From assembly GCF_000611675.1 (NCBI RefSeq), contig NZ_JATV01000006.1:1-64000 (forward strand): a stretch of 64,000 nt of DNA, given 5' to 3'. The notes beneath the pieces are model-generated. The model was not told the DNA's origin and made no database searches. It saw only the letters and a program-made list of their open reading frames with translations. The translations under genes were made by a program, and so were the position numbers. Positions 40,725 to 50,425 of the stretch are shown here, one piece after another (position 1 is the stretch's first letter; every line of letters begins with the position of its first letter). Source of the stretch: Flavobacterium succinicans LMG 10402. Lineage in GTDB: Bacteria > Bacteroidota > Bacteroidia > Flavobacteriales > Flavobacteriaceae.

Positions 40725-42545
40725 ATGAAGAATAATTTTTTTGCAGCTCTTTTTGTACTGCTCACTCTTTTAGCTTGTGACAAAGACGAATCATCATCAT
40801 CAAAAGGAGATCTTTATGTAAAAGTTTTTATGAATAATGGCTTTTCAAAATTTCCAGCCAAAGGCGTAAGTGTATTTACAGTGCCTCCAACCAAACAAGT
40901 AACTACTGATGAATTTGGAGGAGCCATATTAAAAGATATCGATGTTGCCTCTTACGAAGTATACGCTAATTTGGACGGTTATGGCTCAGGAAAAACCGCT
41001 GTACGCGTATCAGCAAACTCTTTGGAAGAAGCAGAAATCCTTATTGAGCAAGGAGTTAAAACAGGTTTTACCCCTGAAATTACACAAATTCTTCCAAGCT
41101 TACCAGCCTCATTTAGTTTAAATGAAAAGATTGTATTTTCATTTGACGTGAGAGATAGCGACTCCAAAGCAAGCGATATCACTGTAGTTATCTCAAGTAA
41201 TCTTGACGGCAAATTATTGGAAACGCGCCCCGATGCTTCCAATAACGTTAAATTTGAAACTACTAAATTAACAAGAGGAAAGCATATCGTTACAGTAACA
41301 GCTACAGACAAAGACAAATACTTCACCACAAAAACTATTGAAGTAGCTACAATAGCGCCTAGTAGTATTACACTAGAATCAGCAATTCCAAATTCAGGAA
41401 ATGTTGAGCTTAAATGGCAAAAATATACATCTACTGATTTTAAGAAATACGAAGTACTAAGATCTCTTAATAAAGATAGCGAAGGAGAAGTGATCGAAAC
41501 ATTTAGTTCCGCTGATATTACTACCTTTTTAGACAAACTTCCTCCTTTTGCCAATGAAGTATTTTATTATGTAAGAGTTTCAAATAATGAAAACTACTCA
41601 AGGAATAGCAACAAACTTAATGTGCTTGAACCCGCTGGTAAAATCTACAACTACTCCATTACTGATGCAGTTCATCACCCTTCGGAACCTATAGTGTATA
41701 TTGTGGATAATGCTGCTCATAAATTAAGAGCTATCAATTACAAAACAAATCAAGAGATTGATAATGTTAGTATAGACGCAACTGTTGGTAAAATTGATAT
41801 TGGAAACAATGGTTTTGGTTTAGAAATTTATGTCCCAAATGAAAATGGCTTTATTAAAGTGTACAATGCCAATACCCTAAATTTAGTCACTTCCATAAAT
41901 ACCGGTCTAGCCACAAGATGCGTTGTCACAAATGGTCATGGGTATTTGGTAGCATCAGTAAAACCCTCGCCTTGGTGGGAACAACCAATTAGAACGTATT
42001 CGAGAAGTACCGGTATAAATATCAGTGGAAATGGGGATTTTGACGGTGATTATATACGATTCATTCCTAATTCTGATAAAATTATTACCATAACAACTAG
42101 TATTTCACCCGTAGATATGGAATATTTAGAATTAGACAGTAACGGGAAAATCCTTTCGCATGTTGACGATAAATATCATGGAGACCACCCATTGGATGCA
42201 AACATTTTCAGAATTTCTAGTAATGGTGAATTTGTAATAACCGGAAGCGTTGGTGCAGTATATAGCGCATCAAGCTCCATGATTTACAAAGGAATGGTGG
42301 ACAGAGGAGCCTTATTTTTCTCAGATTTTGCTTTTGGTAATAATGGTAACACTATTTATGCTGGAACTTCAAATCGACCATCGCTACAGATTATAAAGTA
42401 CCCATCATTGACGCGTGATAATGAAATATTACTAAAAGGATATCCTAAATTTTTGTTTAACTTCAAAGGAGATATTATTTCCTTGAGCAGAACAAGTCAA
42501 AACGGCTCAGAGGGTTATGCCTTTGAAATAGTAAACATAAACTAA
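40725..42545 (+). CDS. Large lipoprotein with carboxypeptidase-like, Ig-like and beta-propeller regions
   Basis: A 606-residue lipoprotein (lipobox LLAC, Cys18). Regions in order: a carboxypeptidase-regulatory-like domain (KGVSVFTVPPTKQVTTDEFGG.. DVASYEVYANLDGYG), an Ig-like region with FDVRDSDSKASDI, an FN3-like domain (VELKWQKYTSTDFKKYEVLRS.. YYVRVSN), then repeated WD/YVTN-like strands ending in NTIYAGTSNRP and EGYAFEIVN. It is probably exposed at the cell surface and acts in binding or adhesion. No catalytic residues or T9SS signal are visible. A terminator follows. Confidence 0.8.
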   Translation: MKNNFFAALFVLLTLLACDKDESSSSKGDLYVKVFMNNGFSKFPAKGVSVFTVPPTKQVTTDEFGGAILKDIDVASYEVYANLDGYGSGKTAVRVSANSLEEAEILIEQGVKTGFTPEITQILPSLPASFSLNEKIVFSFDVRDSDSKASDITVVISSNLDGKLLETRPDASNNVKFETTKLTRGKHIVTVTATDKDKYFTTKTIEVATIAPSSITLESAIPNSGNVELKWQKYTSTDFKKYEVLRSLNKDSEGEVIETFSSADITTFLDKLPPFANEVFYYVRVSNNENYSRNSNKLNVLEPAGKIYNYSITDAVHHPSEPIVYIVDNAAHKLRAINYKTNQEIDNVSIDATVGKIDIGNNGFGLEIYVPNENGFIKVYNANTLNLVTSINTGLATRCVVTNGHGYLVASVKPSPWWEQPIRTYSRSTGINISGNGDFDGDYIRFIPNSDKIITITTSISPVDMEYLELDSNGKILSHVDDKYHGDHPLDANIFRISSNGEFVITGSVGAVYSASSSMIYKGMVDRGALFFSDFAFGNNGNTIYAGTSNRPSLQIIKYPSLTRDNEILLKGYPKFLFNFKGDIISLSRTSQNGSEGYAFEIVNIN

Positions 42546-42598
42546 CTTAGCTGAAGTAACTTACATAACATATTGTAACGTTACTCAATCAATACCTG

Positions 42599-42634
42599 CA
42601 GCAGTATCGTCTTGACGTTACTGCTGTTTTTTTT
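42599..42634 (+). terminator. Terminator after the large lipoprotein gene
   Basis: CAGCAGTATCGTC / GACGTTACTGCTG stem (one mismatch), 2-nt loop extended, then eight T residues. Confidence 0.85.
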
Positions 42635-42731
42635 GATTAAAAAAAATTACCTTTGAGCAAGTAAAATTAGTAAGATCTATTACGACAGGCACTTGCCTCA
42701 ACTTTTCATGTTGCACTATACCCCATCAAAA

Positions 42732-43115
42732 ATGTTAAAAAGCATTCATCATATAGCCATCATTTGTTCTGATTATCAAAAATCAAAACATTTTTATACC
42801 GAAATATTAGGTTTGGAAATTATTAAAGAGTGTTACAGAGAGGAAAGACAATCCTACAAACTTGATCTTGCTTTAAGTGGCCTTTATACTATAGAATTAT
42901 TTTCCTTTCCTACTCCACCACAGCGGGTTTCGCAACCAGAAGCTTGTGGACTCCGTCATCTTGCTTTTGAAGTTTCAAATCTCGAAAAATGTATAGAACA
43001 TTTAATGAAATATAATGTAATTACAGAACCGATAAGAGTCGATGAATTTACACAAAAGCGCTTTACCTTTTTGGAAGACCCTGACAAGTTGCCCATTGAA
43101 CTTTATGAAATTTAA
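42732..43115 (+). CDS. VOC-superfamily metalloprotein (glyoxalase-like, GloA2/YaeR type)
   Basis: A 127-residue protein from ATG 42732, where the conserved start MLKSIHHIAIICSDYQKSKHFYTEILGLEII begins. It consists of two beta-alpha-beta-beta-beta modules. Candidate metal ligands are H5/H6 in the first module, E57 (IELFSF), H77 (CGLRHLAF) and E123 (PIELYEI). Such proteins include glyoxalase I-like enzymes and fosfomycin-resistance relatives; the substrate is undetermined. An in-frame upstream ATG at 42693 is not favoured. Confidence 0.9.
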   Translation: MLKSIHHIAIICSDYQKSKHFYTEILGLEIIKECYREERQSYKLDLALSGLYTIELFSFPTPPQRVSQPEACGLRHLAFEVSNLEKCIEHLMKYNVITEPIRVDEFTQKRFTFLEDPDKLPIELYEI

Positions 43116-43253
43116 AAAACTCCAATAGACACTGCATTAGCTCCTCTTCAAAACAATAACCATTCGCTCTTTCGCCCCTAAACAGCTATCAAAAAGCTGT
43201 TAAAACTGCCCTACAACGCAGTAGATTGAGTACTTTAGTTGAAACATTGAGTT

Positions 43254-43778
43254 ATGCCTTTATTCATTGCTATAGTATTTATGATGACACAAACTACCAC
43301 TCTTTATGATTTCACTACAAAATCAGCTGCAAATGATTGGACTTTGGTCAACGATGGAGTTATGGGTGGCCTTTCCTCTGGTGCATTTGCCATCAATACG
43401 TCAGGGCATGGTGTTTTTTCGGGAAAGGTTTCTTTAGAAAACAACGGCGGTTTTACCTCGATCCGACATCGATTTTCGCCTGTAGCTGCGACTTCCAAAA
43501 GTCAAATTGTCCTTCGTGTAAAAGGAGACGGTAAAAACTATCAATTTCGGATTAAAGATCAATCTTCCGCTTATTATTCCTATATCACCACCTTTCCAAC
43601 CACAGGGGAATGGGAAACCATTATTATCAACCTCAACACCTTGTATCCTTCGTTTAGAGGTCGACGCTTAGAGGCTCCTAATTTCAGCAGTGCTTCTTTT
43701 GAAGAAATAGTATTTCTGATTGCGAACAAAAAAAGTGAATCGTTCCAATTACTTTTGGATCATATTGTGCTGCAATAA
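43254..43778 (+). CDS. CIA30 (NADH:ubiquinone oxidoreductase intermediate-associated) family protein
   Basis: A 174-residue protein with a jelly-roll beta fold of the CIA30 family: TLYDFTTKSAANDWTLVNDGVMGGLSSGAFAINTSG (residues 16-51, including the conserved DGVMGGLS), GKVSLENNGGFTSIRH, RVKGDGKNYQFRIK, and the strand after SFRGR. In eukaryotes relatives assist complex I assembly; bacterial members are of uncertain function and may bind carbohydrates. A short N-terminal hydrophobic stretch may be a signal or simply strand 1. Confidence 0.9.
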   Translation: MPLFIAIVFMMTQTTTLYDFTTKSAANDWTLVNDGVMGGLSSGAFAINTSGHGVFSGKVSLENNGGFTSIRHRFSPVAATSKSQIVLRVKGDGKNYQFRIKDQSSAYYSYITTFPTTGEWETIIINLNTLYPSFRGRRLEAPNFSSASFEEIVFLIANKKSESFQLLLDHIVLQ

Positions 43779-43962
43779 GTCTTCATTTCTTGTTATCGAT
43801 AGCACGCTAGGACTCATTTCTAGTCTCTTACTCTCTAATTCCATTTTCTGTTTAACAACTTTCCGATTTGACAAAAGTGCCCTATTTTTTTGAAATCAGG
43901 GTTAACTCCTACCCAAAACAAGCAGTGTGATATTAGTTACAGACTTTGTTTTTTTTAGCGCC

Positions 43963-43970
43963 TACTTTTG
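43963..43970 (+). promoter_or_regulatory. Likely -7 box of the RND efflux operon
   Basis: TACTTTTG 22 nt before ATG 43992 fits TAnnTTTG. The only nearby TTG (43946-43948) is 14 nt upstream, shorter than usual, so the -33 element is not secure. The box excludes a start at the in-frame TTG 43968. Confidence 0.5.
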
Positions 43971-43991
43971 CTTCATCAAAAAGTAAAAAAG

Positions 43992-45305
43992 ATGAAAAAA
44001 ATAAAAATAGTTGGACTTCTATTGAGCTTGATCGGTTCCGCTACAGGATGGAGTCAAGATACACTGTTGGTATACAAAAAAGAAATAGCGCTAAAAGCTG
44101 CAGATAAAAACCTTCAGCTTAAAATAGCGCGACAAGAATTTCAAGCCGCACAAGCTGATTACAGACAATCGAACGCTTTATTTCTTCCAAGTATCACGGC
44201 TTCGCATACGGCGATTTCGACTACTAATCCGCTTATGGCTTTTGGTTCAAAACTGAATCAAGAAATCCTAACCCAAGCCGATTTCAACCCGGCTTTACTC
44301 AACAATCCAGCTCGCACACAAAACTTTGCTACCAAAATAGAAATCCTTCAACCCTTAATCAATGTCGATGGTCTTTATGGCAGACAGGCTGCAAAAGCCA
44401 AAATGCAAGCCCATCAATTACAAACCGAACGCAGCAAAGAATACCTTGAATTGGAAGTAAACAAGGCCTTTATGCAACTACAATTGGCTTATCAAGCCGT
44501 CAACGTTTTGAACAAAGCCAATACTACTGTACAAGCTAATTTACAATTGGTCAACAACTATTTCAAACAAGGCTTACTACAAAAAACTGATTTACTTTCG
44601 GTTCAAGTTCGAGTAAATGAAATTAAAAATCAATTGCAATATGCTAAAAGCAACATACAAAACGCCTCTGATTATTTGGCTTTTTTATTAAATGAAGATA
44701 CTAAAAATGCAGTTTTCAAACCTGTTGAAGCACTCGAAAACAGCATTGTTGTAAGTCCCATAAATTTGAATTTGCCCTTAGACAGAAAAGACATCCAAGC
44801 GATGGATCAATCGGTAAAGGCATACGAAAAAATGGCGCAATCCAGTCAAATGAATTTCTTGCCTCGATTGAATGCTTTTGGTAGTTATGAACTATACGAC
44901 AAGAACTTCTTAGGCATGGGCGCTAGAGGTTATTTGATTGGAGCGCAGTTGTCTTGGACAGTCTTTGATGGCTATAAAGCGATTGGCAAAATGGAAAAAG
45001 CCAAAGCTGATCTTCAAAAATCAACGATAGAAAACCAACAATACAAAGCACAAAGTCAATTGGAATTAAACAAAACCAATCGCCAATTATTAGATGCTGA
45101 AAACAAAGTCAATTTATCCAAACTAGCATTTGAACAATCCGAAGAAGCCTATCGCATTCGCAACAACAGATTTAAGCAAGGTTTGGAAAAAACCACTGAT
45201 TTATTACAAGCCGAAACGCAAATGGCACAAAAAGAACTGGAACATTTACAAGCAGTGTTTGAGTATAATTTCACCAAAGAATATCTGCAGTTTTTAACAA
45301 AGTAG
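43992..45305 (+). CDS. TolC-family outer-membrane efflux channel of the RND pump
   Basis: A 437-residue outer-membrane factor, starting at ATG 43992 (a signal peptide ends at GWSQ, about residue 20). It has two OEP repeats with long coiled-coil helices, such as FNRFKQGLEKTTDLLQAETQMAQKELEHLQAVFEYN near the end. It should serve as exit duct for the following RND transporter. The adaptor gene follows after 57 nt. The long N-terminal AADKNLQLKIARQEFQAAQADYRQSNALFLPSI helix is typical. Confidence 0.94.
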   Translation: MKKIKIVGLLLSLIGSATGWSQDTLLVYKKEIALKAADKNLQLKIARQEFQAAQADYRQSNALFLPSITASHTAISTTNPLMAFGSKLNQEILTQADFNPALLNNPARTQNFATKIEILQPLINVDGLYGRQAAKAKMQAHQLQTERSKEYLELEVNKAFMQLQLAYQAVNVLNKANTTVQANLQLVNNYFKQGLLQKTDLLSVQVRVNEIKNQLQYAKSNIQNASDYLAFLLNEDTKNAVFKPVEALENSIVVSPINLNLPLDRKDIQAMDQSVKAYEKMAQSSQMNFLPRLNAFGSYELYDKNFLGMGARGYLIGAQLSWTVFDGYKAIGKMEKAKADLQKSTIENQQYKAQSQLELNKTNRQLLDAENKVNLSKLAFEQSEEAYRIRNNRFKQGLEKTTDLLQAETQMAQKELEHLQAVFEYNFTKEYLQFLTK

Positions 45306-45362
45306 CAATTAGTAAGTCTCACGTTTTACGAATAAAAAAGATAATCATCAATATAAAAAAAA

Positions 45363-46451
45363 ATGAAAATAAGTAATAAAATAATAGCCCTCCTTTCCCT
45401 TTCCGCAGTTGTATTGACTTCGTGTGGAGGCGACAAAAAAGAATCTTTGAACAAAGAAACACCAATTGCTGTAAAAGTAAGTGGTATTGCAGAAAACAGT
45501 ACTAGTGGATTCGTTACGGCGAGTGGTAAAATCGAAGCTGAAAATTCGGCCAATTTAAGTACCCGAATGATGGGCTTTGTTATTAAACTGCATGTACAAG
45601 TGGGACAAAAAGTAACTAGCGGACAATTAATCGTTAGCATTAATAATACCGACTTACAAGCTAAAAAAGCGCAAGTAGACGCTAGTATTCTACAAGCTAC
45701 TGCAGCTTATAACAATGCTAAAAAAGATTACGAGCGTTTTACCAACTTGTTCAAACAACAAAGTGCTTCCCAAAAAGAATTGGATGACATGACTGCTCGT
45801 TACGAAATGGCAAAAGCTAGCTTGCAAGGCGCCAAACAAATGCGAAACGAAGTAGTAGCCCAATTCTCCTACACTAACATAACTGCTCCTTTTAGTGGAG
45901 TAGTCACCAACACCTTTGTAAAAGAAGGCGATATGGCAAATCCTGGAATGCCATTGGTTAGTATTGAAGGAGCTTCTAAGCTACAAGTAACGGCTATGGT
46001 TAGCGAAAATGATATTACCGCAATACGCAATGGAATGCTTGTTGACATTTTAGTAAAATCGAATGCTACGAGCCTTAAAGGAAAAGTAATCGAAGTGAGT
46101 GCCTCGACCAAAAATACAGGTGGACAGTATTTGGTAAAAATCAATTTAGAACCAACGAAAGCGAAAGTGTTATCTGGAATGTTTGTAAATGTTCAGTTTC
46201 CTACTGAAAATAAAACACCTTCGGCAACAAATGAACGAATGCTTGTACCAGAAAGTGCTTTGGTGCATCAAGGTCAACTCACTGGAATTTACACTGTGGG
46301 CAATGGAAATGTTGCGATTTTGAGATGGTTGCGCGTTGGTAAAAAATTAGGCAATCAAGTAGAGGTTTTATCTGGACTTTCGGCCAAAGAACACTATATC
46401 GTTTCGGCAGAAGGAAAATTGTACAACGGAGCTTTGGTAAGTATTCAGTAG
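45363..46451 (+). CDS. RND efflux periplasmic adaptor lipoprotein
   Basis: A 362-residue membrane-fusion protein. Lipobox LTSC at residue 21 anchors it to the inner membrane. Then follow a barrel-sandwich hybrid (SGKIEAENSANLSTRMMGFVIKLHVQVGQKVTSGQLI and TNITAPFSGVVTNTFVKEGDMANPG) around a coiled-coil hairpin, a beta-barrel (VTAMVSENDITAIRNGM) and a membrane-proximal domain. It links the permease encoded next to the TolC-like channel. The 76-nt gap before the permease contains tandem copies of a sequence like AAACTTTAAACAA. Confidence 0.94.
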   Translation: MKISNKIIALLSLSAVVLTSCGGDKKESLNKETPIAVKVSGIAENSTSGFVTASGKIEAENSANLSTRMMGFVIKLHVQVGQKVTSGQLIVSINNTDLQAKKAQVDASILQATAAYNNAKKDYERFTNLFKQQSASQKELDDMTARYEMAKASLQGAKQMRNEVVAQFSYTNITAPFSGVVTNTFVKEGDMANPGMPLVSIEGASKLQVTAMVSENDITAIRNGMLVDILVKSNATSLKGKVIEVSASTKNTGGQYLVKINLEPTKAKVLSGMFVNVQFPTENKTPSATNERMLVPESALVHQGQLTGIYTVGNGNVAILRWLRVGKKLGNQVEVLSGLSAKEHYIVSAEGKLYNGALVSIQ

Positions 46452-46527
46452 TTCAGTAATCAGTTTTTAGTGTTCAGTTAAACAACTTTTAAACTTTAAA
46501 CAATTTCAAACTTTAAACAAGATAAAA
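46452..46527 (+). repeat. Short tandem repeat between adaptor and permease genes
   Basis: Three imperfect copies of AACTTTAAACAA/ATTTCAAACTTTAAACAA, preceded by a CAGTAATCAGTTTTTAGTG stretch; non-coding. Confidence 0.55.
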
Positions 46528-49500
46528 ATGCAAGAAGGTATTTCAGGCAAAATTGCCCAAGCATTTATGAACTCCAAATTAACGATTTTGTTAATGATTG
46601 GGTTGATGATTATTGGGGTATACAGTTCGTTTCTAATTCCAAGGGAAGAAGAACCGCAAATCAATGTTCCGATGGCAGATATTTTGGTCGGCTATCCTGG
46701 AGCGAGTCCAAAAGAAGTGGAAAGCCGTGTCGCGAAACCACTAGAGAAAATTATCTCTAATATTAAGGGTGTAGAACACGTACATACGATGGCTATGAAT
46801 GGTCAGGCGATGCTGATTGTACAATTTTATGTAGGGCAAGATGTAGAGCGCTCTTATGTAAAACTGTATGACGAATTGGCCAAACACGAAAACATGTTTC
46901 CGCAAGGTGTCTACAAACCTATGGTTAAAACCCGTTCTATAGATGATGTTCCTATGCTTGGAATAACCCTTTGGAGCGAGAAACAAGATGATTACCAACT
47001 GCGCCAGATTGCAGAAGAAGTAACTTCTGAAATTGAAAAAGTAAAAGATGTAGCCATTACCAAAGAAATTGGCGGCAATAATCGAGAACTTAAAGTTATT
47101 CTCGACAAAGATAGAATGTCCGAAAATGGTGTCGATGCTTTAGGAATCATGCAAATGATTCAGGCCAATAACGGCAGTTCGCAATCGGGGAGTTTTGTTG
47201 AGAACGATGAAGAATTTTTGGTTACAACAGGACAATTTTTATCGAATGCCGAAGATGTAGAAAACTTAGTGGTTGGTATCAACAAAAATATGCCGGTATA
47301 CTTAAAACAAGTAGCTACAATCACAGATGGTGCTTCAACTCCAAAAAGCTATGTTTCTTTTGGTTATGGCAAAGCCAATGAACAATTCAAAACGGCAAAA
47401 TCAGAATATCCTGCTGTAACCATTTCTGTTGGAAAAGTAAAAGGTGCCGATGCTATGAAAATATCGGATAAAATTTTGACCAAAGTAGAGCAACTTAAAA
47501 AAACCATCATTCCTGATGATGTACACGTTGAAGTAACAAGAAACTATGGAGAAACAGCATCGCACAAAGTGGGTGAATTATTGCTTCACTTGGGAATAGC
47601 CATTATTGCGGTTACTGTTTTGGTAATTCTAGCTATGGGATGGCGTGGTGGATTGGTCGTGTTTTTCTCTGTTCCGCTCACTTTTGCATTAACACTATTT
47701 GCTTATTATTTGTTGGGTTACACACTCAATAGAATTACACTTTTTGCCCTTGTATTTGTAGTTGGAATTGTGGTTGACGATAGTATCATTATTGCCGAAA
47801 ACATGCATAGGCATTTCAAAATGAAGCGACTTCCCTTTAAACAAGCCGCAATCTATGCGATTAATGAAGTGGGGAATCCAACGATTTTGGCCACGTTTAC
47901 AGTAATTGCCGCCATACTTCCGATGGCATTTGTATCCGGAATGATGGGGCCTTATATGAGTCCAATGCCTATTGGAGCCTCTATTGCTATGTTGTTGTCC
48001 TTGTTTGTTGCTTTGACGGTAACTCCTTATTTAGGTTATCATTTGTTACATGAAAAAGAAGAACAAGAACACAAAAAAGCCGAAGGAATAGAAACCAGTT
48101 TGATTTATAAAATTTACAGTAAAATCGAACGTCCGTTTTTAGAAAACAGTTTAAAAAGAAGACTTTTGTTGGCTGGTACTGTGGTCTTATTGATGGGTTC
48201 GATTTTGATGTTCTTTACCAAATCGGTGGTCGTTAAAATGCTGCCTTTTGATAACAAAAATGAATTTCAAGTAGTGATTGACATGCCTGAAGGAAGTACT
48301 TTGGAAAGAACCTCGGCAGTTACCAGAGAAATTGCTCAATATGTATCGACTCAACCCGAAGTAGTCAATTATCAGAACTATGTAGGTACCTCTGCTCCTA
48401 TTACTTTCAATGGTTTGGTGCGTCATTACGATATGCGCGGTGGTAGTAATATGGCCGACATTCAGGTAAATTTATTACATAAAGAAGACCGTGATTTGCA
48501 AAGTCATGACATTGCTAAAGCCATGCGTCCTGAGATTCAAAAGATTGCCAAAAAATATGGTGCCAATGTAAAACTGATTGAAGTACCTCCGGGACCTCCA
48601 GTACTGTCTACTTTGGTCGCAGAAATTTATGGCCCTGATTATGAAGAACAAATTAAGGTAGCCCAACAAGTACAATCTATTTTGCAAAACACTAGTGATA
48701 TTGTTGACATCGATTGGATGGTTGAAGATACTCAAACCGAATACCAACTCGAAATTGATAAAGAAAAAGCCATGCTCAATGGTATTGCTCCTCAACAAGT
48801 AGTAGGGAATCTTACGTATTTATTAAAAGAATATCCTGTTTCTAATTTATACGACGAAAACTCAAATGATAATGTAAGCATCGTACTTTCATTAGATGAC
48901 AAAGACAAAACCAGTTTGCAAGATATTCAAAACTTGAAAATAAAAGGAAGCCAAGGGAATATGATTCCGATTAGCGATTTGGTAAAAGTTAAAAAGGACA
49001 CACTACAAAAAACCATTTACCGAAAAGACCAAAAACGTGTGGTGTATGTTACGGCTGATATGGCAGGTACATTAGAAAGCCCAGTCTATGCTATTTTGGG
49101 AATGAATGAAAAACTGTCTAAAATGAAAATTCCAAAAGGCTACAAAATAAATGAATTGTATATGGAGCAACCTACAGATGAAAGTGATTATACAGTAAAA
49201 TGGGATGGTGAATGGCAAATAACCTTAGAGGTATTTCGTGATTTAGGCGTAGCCTTTATGGTCGTGATTGTGATAATCTATATGTTGATTGTAGGATGGT
49301 TTCAAAACTTCAAAACACCAATCGTTATGATGTTGGCAATTCCACTTTCGTTGATAGGAATCGTTTTAGGGCATTGGATGCTAAATGCATATTTCACCGC
49401 CACTTCTTTTATTGGAATGATTGCTTTGGCAGGGGTTATGGTTCGAAATTCTGTTTTACTTATCGACTTCATCGAAATCCGATTGAATGACGGTGTACCT

Positions 49501-49761
49501 TTAAAACAAGCCATTATAGAAGCTGGAGCTGTCCGCACCACTCCTATTCTTTTAACAACCGGAGCAGTGGTAATTGGAGCGTCTATTATTTTGTTTGATC
49601 CCATTTTTCAAGGATTAGCCATTTCACTTGTAGCTGGTGCTATTGTTTCAACGGTTTTAACGCTAATTGTGGTGCCTTTGATTTATTACATCACTGAACG
49701 AAAAAAATGGGAAACAAATAATCTCTCCGAAAAAGAGGAATCAGGAGCTGCTAATCAATAA
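46528..49761 (+). CDS. RND-family efflux permease
   Basis: A 1077-residue inner-membrane transporter with about 12 membrane helices and two large periplasmic loops. The usual signatures are FLIPREEEPQINVPMADI near the first helix, DDSIIIAENMHRHFKMKR (transmembrane aspartates of the proton relay) in the TM4 region, and GMIALAGVMVRNSVLLIDFIE in the C-terminal half. It forms a proton-driven tripartite pump with the adaptor and channel encoded just upstream. The N-terminal start EGISGKIAQAFMNSKLTILLMIGLMIIG is typical of a Bacteroidota subgroup; the substrate cannot be told from sequence. Confidence 0.95.
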   Translation: MQEGISGKIAQAFMNSKLTILLMIGLMIIGVYSSFLIPREEEPQINVPMADILVGYPGASPKEVESRVAKPLEKIISNIKGVEHVHTMAMNGQAMLIVQFYVGQDVERSYVKLYDELAKHENMFPQGVYKPMVKTRSIDDVPMLGITLWSEKQDDYQLRQIAEEVTSEIEKVKDVAITKEIGGNNRELKVILDKDRMSENGVDALGIMQMIQANNGSSQSGSFVENDEEFLVTTGQFLSNAEDVENLVVGINKNMPVYLKQVATITDGASTPKSYVSFGYGKANEQFKTAKSEYPAVTISVGKVKGADAMKISDKILTKVEQLKKTIIPDDVHVEVTRNYGETASHKVGELLLHLGIAIIAVTVLVILAMGWRGGLVVFFSVPLTFALTLFAYYLLGYTLNRITLFALVFVVGIVVDDSIIIAENMHRHFKMKRLPFKQAAIYAINEVGNPTILATFTVIAAILPMAFVSGMMGPYMSPMPIGASIAMLLSLFVALTVTPYLGYHLLHEKEEQEHKKAEGIETSLIYKIYSKIERPFLENSLKRRLLLAGTVVLLMGSILMFFTKSVVVKMLPFDNKNEFQVVIDMPEGSTLERTSAVTREIAQYVSTQPEVVNYQNYVGTSAPITFNGLVRHYDMRGGSNMADIQVNLLHKEDRDLQSHDIAKAMRPEIQKIAKKYGANVKLIEVPPGPPVLSTLVAEIYGPDYEEQIKVAQQVQSILQNTSDIVDIDWMVEDTQTEYQLEIDKEKAMLNGIAPQQVVGNLTYLLKEYPVSNLYDENSNDNVSIVLSLDDKDKTSLQDIQNLKIKGSQGNMIPISDLVKVKKDTLQKTIYRKDQKRVVYVTADMAGTLESPVYAILGMNEKLSKMKIPKGYKINELYMEQPTDESDYTVKWDGEWQITLEVFRDLGVAFMVVIVIIYMLIVGWFQNFKTPIVMMLAIPLSLIGIVLGHWMLNAYFTATSFIGMIALAGVMVRNSVLLIDFIEIRLNDGVPLKQAIIEAGAVRTTPILLTTGAVVIGASIILFDPIFQGLAISLVAGAIVSTVLTLIVVPLIYYITERKKWETNNLSEKEESGAANQ

Positions 49762-49772
49762 AAATTAGTTTC

Positions 49773-49808
49773 AAGTTTAAGGTTTCCAATTTTAGAAACC
49801 TTAAACTT
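49773..49808 (+). repeat. Perfect inverted repeat between permease and accessory gene
   Basis: AAGTTTAAGGTTTC / GAAACCTTAAACTT (14 bp) around an 8-nt loop; more copies of TTAAACCTTTAAACC follow. A hairpin in the mRNA here could reduce read-through or protect mRNA ends. Confidence 0.6.
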
Positions 49809-49830
49809 TTAAACCTTTAAACCTAAAAAA

Positions 49831-50136
49831 ATGAAATTACTACTCATCGTTGCCGTCAAAGCTTTCCAAAAAGAAATCCAACAGCTATTGAAGAAGGCCA
49901 ATATTAGTTCATATTCCTATAAAGAAGTAACGGGCTACCAAAACAGTTCAGAAGAATTGATAGAAGAAAACTGGTTCGCCACCGATAATATCGAAAATGA
50001 ATCGGTATTGTTTTATGTCTTTGCGCATGAAAAAAAAGTAGACCCTCTATTTGAATGGGTTGCAGATTTCAATGCAAAGCAAGAAACGCTATCACAAATT
50101 CATTTGGCGGTTTTATGTATAGAAAAATCCAATTAA
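49831..50136 (+). CDS. Small PII/ferredoxin-like accessory protein of the RND operon
   Basis: A 101-residue protein without signal peptide. The arrangement beta-alpha-beta-beta-alpha-beta (LLLIVAVKAFQKEIQQLLKKANISSYSYKEVTGY; VLFYVFAHEKKVDPLFEWVADFNAK; IHLAVLCIEK) resembles the small PII-like / DUF3240-type domains encoded beside metal and drug RND pumps. No nucleotide-binding T-loop is clear. It lies 69 nt after the permease on the same strand, followed by a second small gene 16 nt later, so both are probable operon members. The role is unproved. Confidence 0.7.
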   Translation: MKLLLIVAVKAFQKEIQQLLKKANISSYSYKEVTGYQNSSEELIEENWFATDNIENESVLFYVFAHEKKVDPLFEWVADFNAKQETLSQIHLAVLCIEKSN

Positions 50137-50152
50137 CCTCAAAAATCAAGCA

Positions 50153-50338
50153 ATGAAAAACAGAATTATAAGAGCCATAGCAGGAACTTTTGTGCTACTA
50201 AGTGTCGTATTATCTATCTATGTCAATCAAAATTGGTTGTGGTTTACCGCCTTTGTGGGCGCTAATCTATTGCAATCTTCTATCACCAAATGGTGTTTAA
50301 TGGAAGACATACTTACTAAATTGGGAGTAAAAGACTAA
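50153..50338 (+). CDS. YgaP-type inner-membrane domain protein (DUF2892)
   Basis: A 61-residue membrane protein with two helices (IAGTFVLLSVVLSIYVNQNW and LWFTAFVGANLLQSSITKWC). The sequence N(R)IIRAIAG and the FTKWCLM-like ending resemble the DUF2892 domain found in YgaP-like proteins and in small stand-alone proteins. It carries a cysteine at the end of helix two. Downstream of the RND operon by 16 nt from the previous gene; function not known. Confidence 0.75.
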   Translation: MKNRIIRAIAGTFVLLSVVLSIYVNQNWLWFTAFVGANLLQSSITKWCLMEDILTKLGVKD

Positions 50339-50369
50339 CTTGGTTAGAAAAAAAACTTTTTAATGATTA

Positions 50370-50405
50370 CCAATGCCATGATTCTTGTACAGTCATGGCA
50401 TTTTC
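50370..50405. terminator. Terminator between the RND operon and the convergent Lrp gene
   Basis: AATGCCATGA / TCATGGCATT stem with an 11-nt loop; T-rich sequence follows. Confidence 0.75.
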
Positions 50406-50425
50406 TTTAAGAATGATATATGCTG

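Noticed and set aside
40979..41554. Minus-strand frame of 191 residues inside the large lipoprotein gene
   Set aside because: Antisense to a well-formed lipoprotein with recognisable domains; no signal or family.
43946..43948. TTG as the -33 box of the RND operon promoter
   Set aside because: Only 14 nt from the -7 box, below the usual 17-23 nt; left unassigned.
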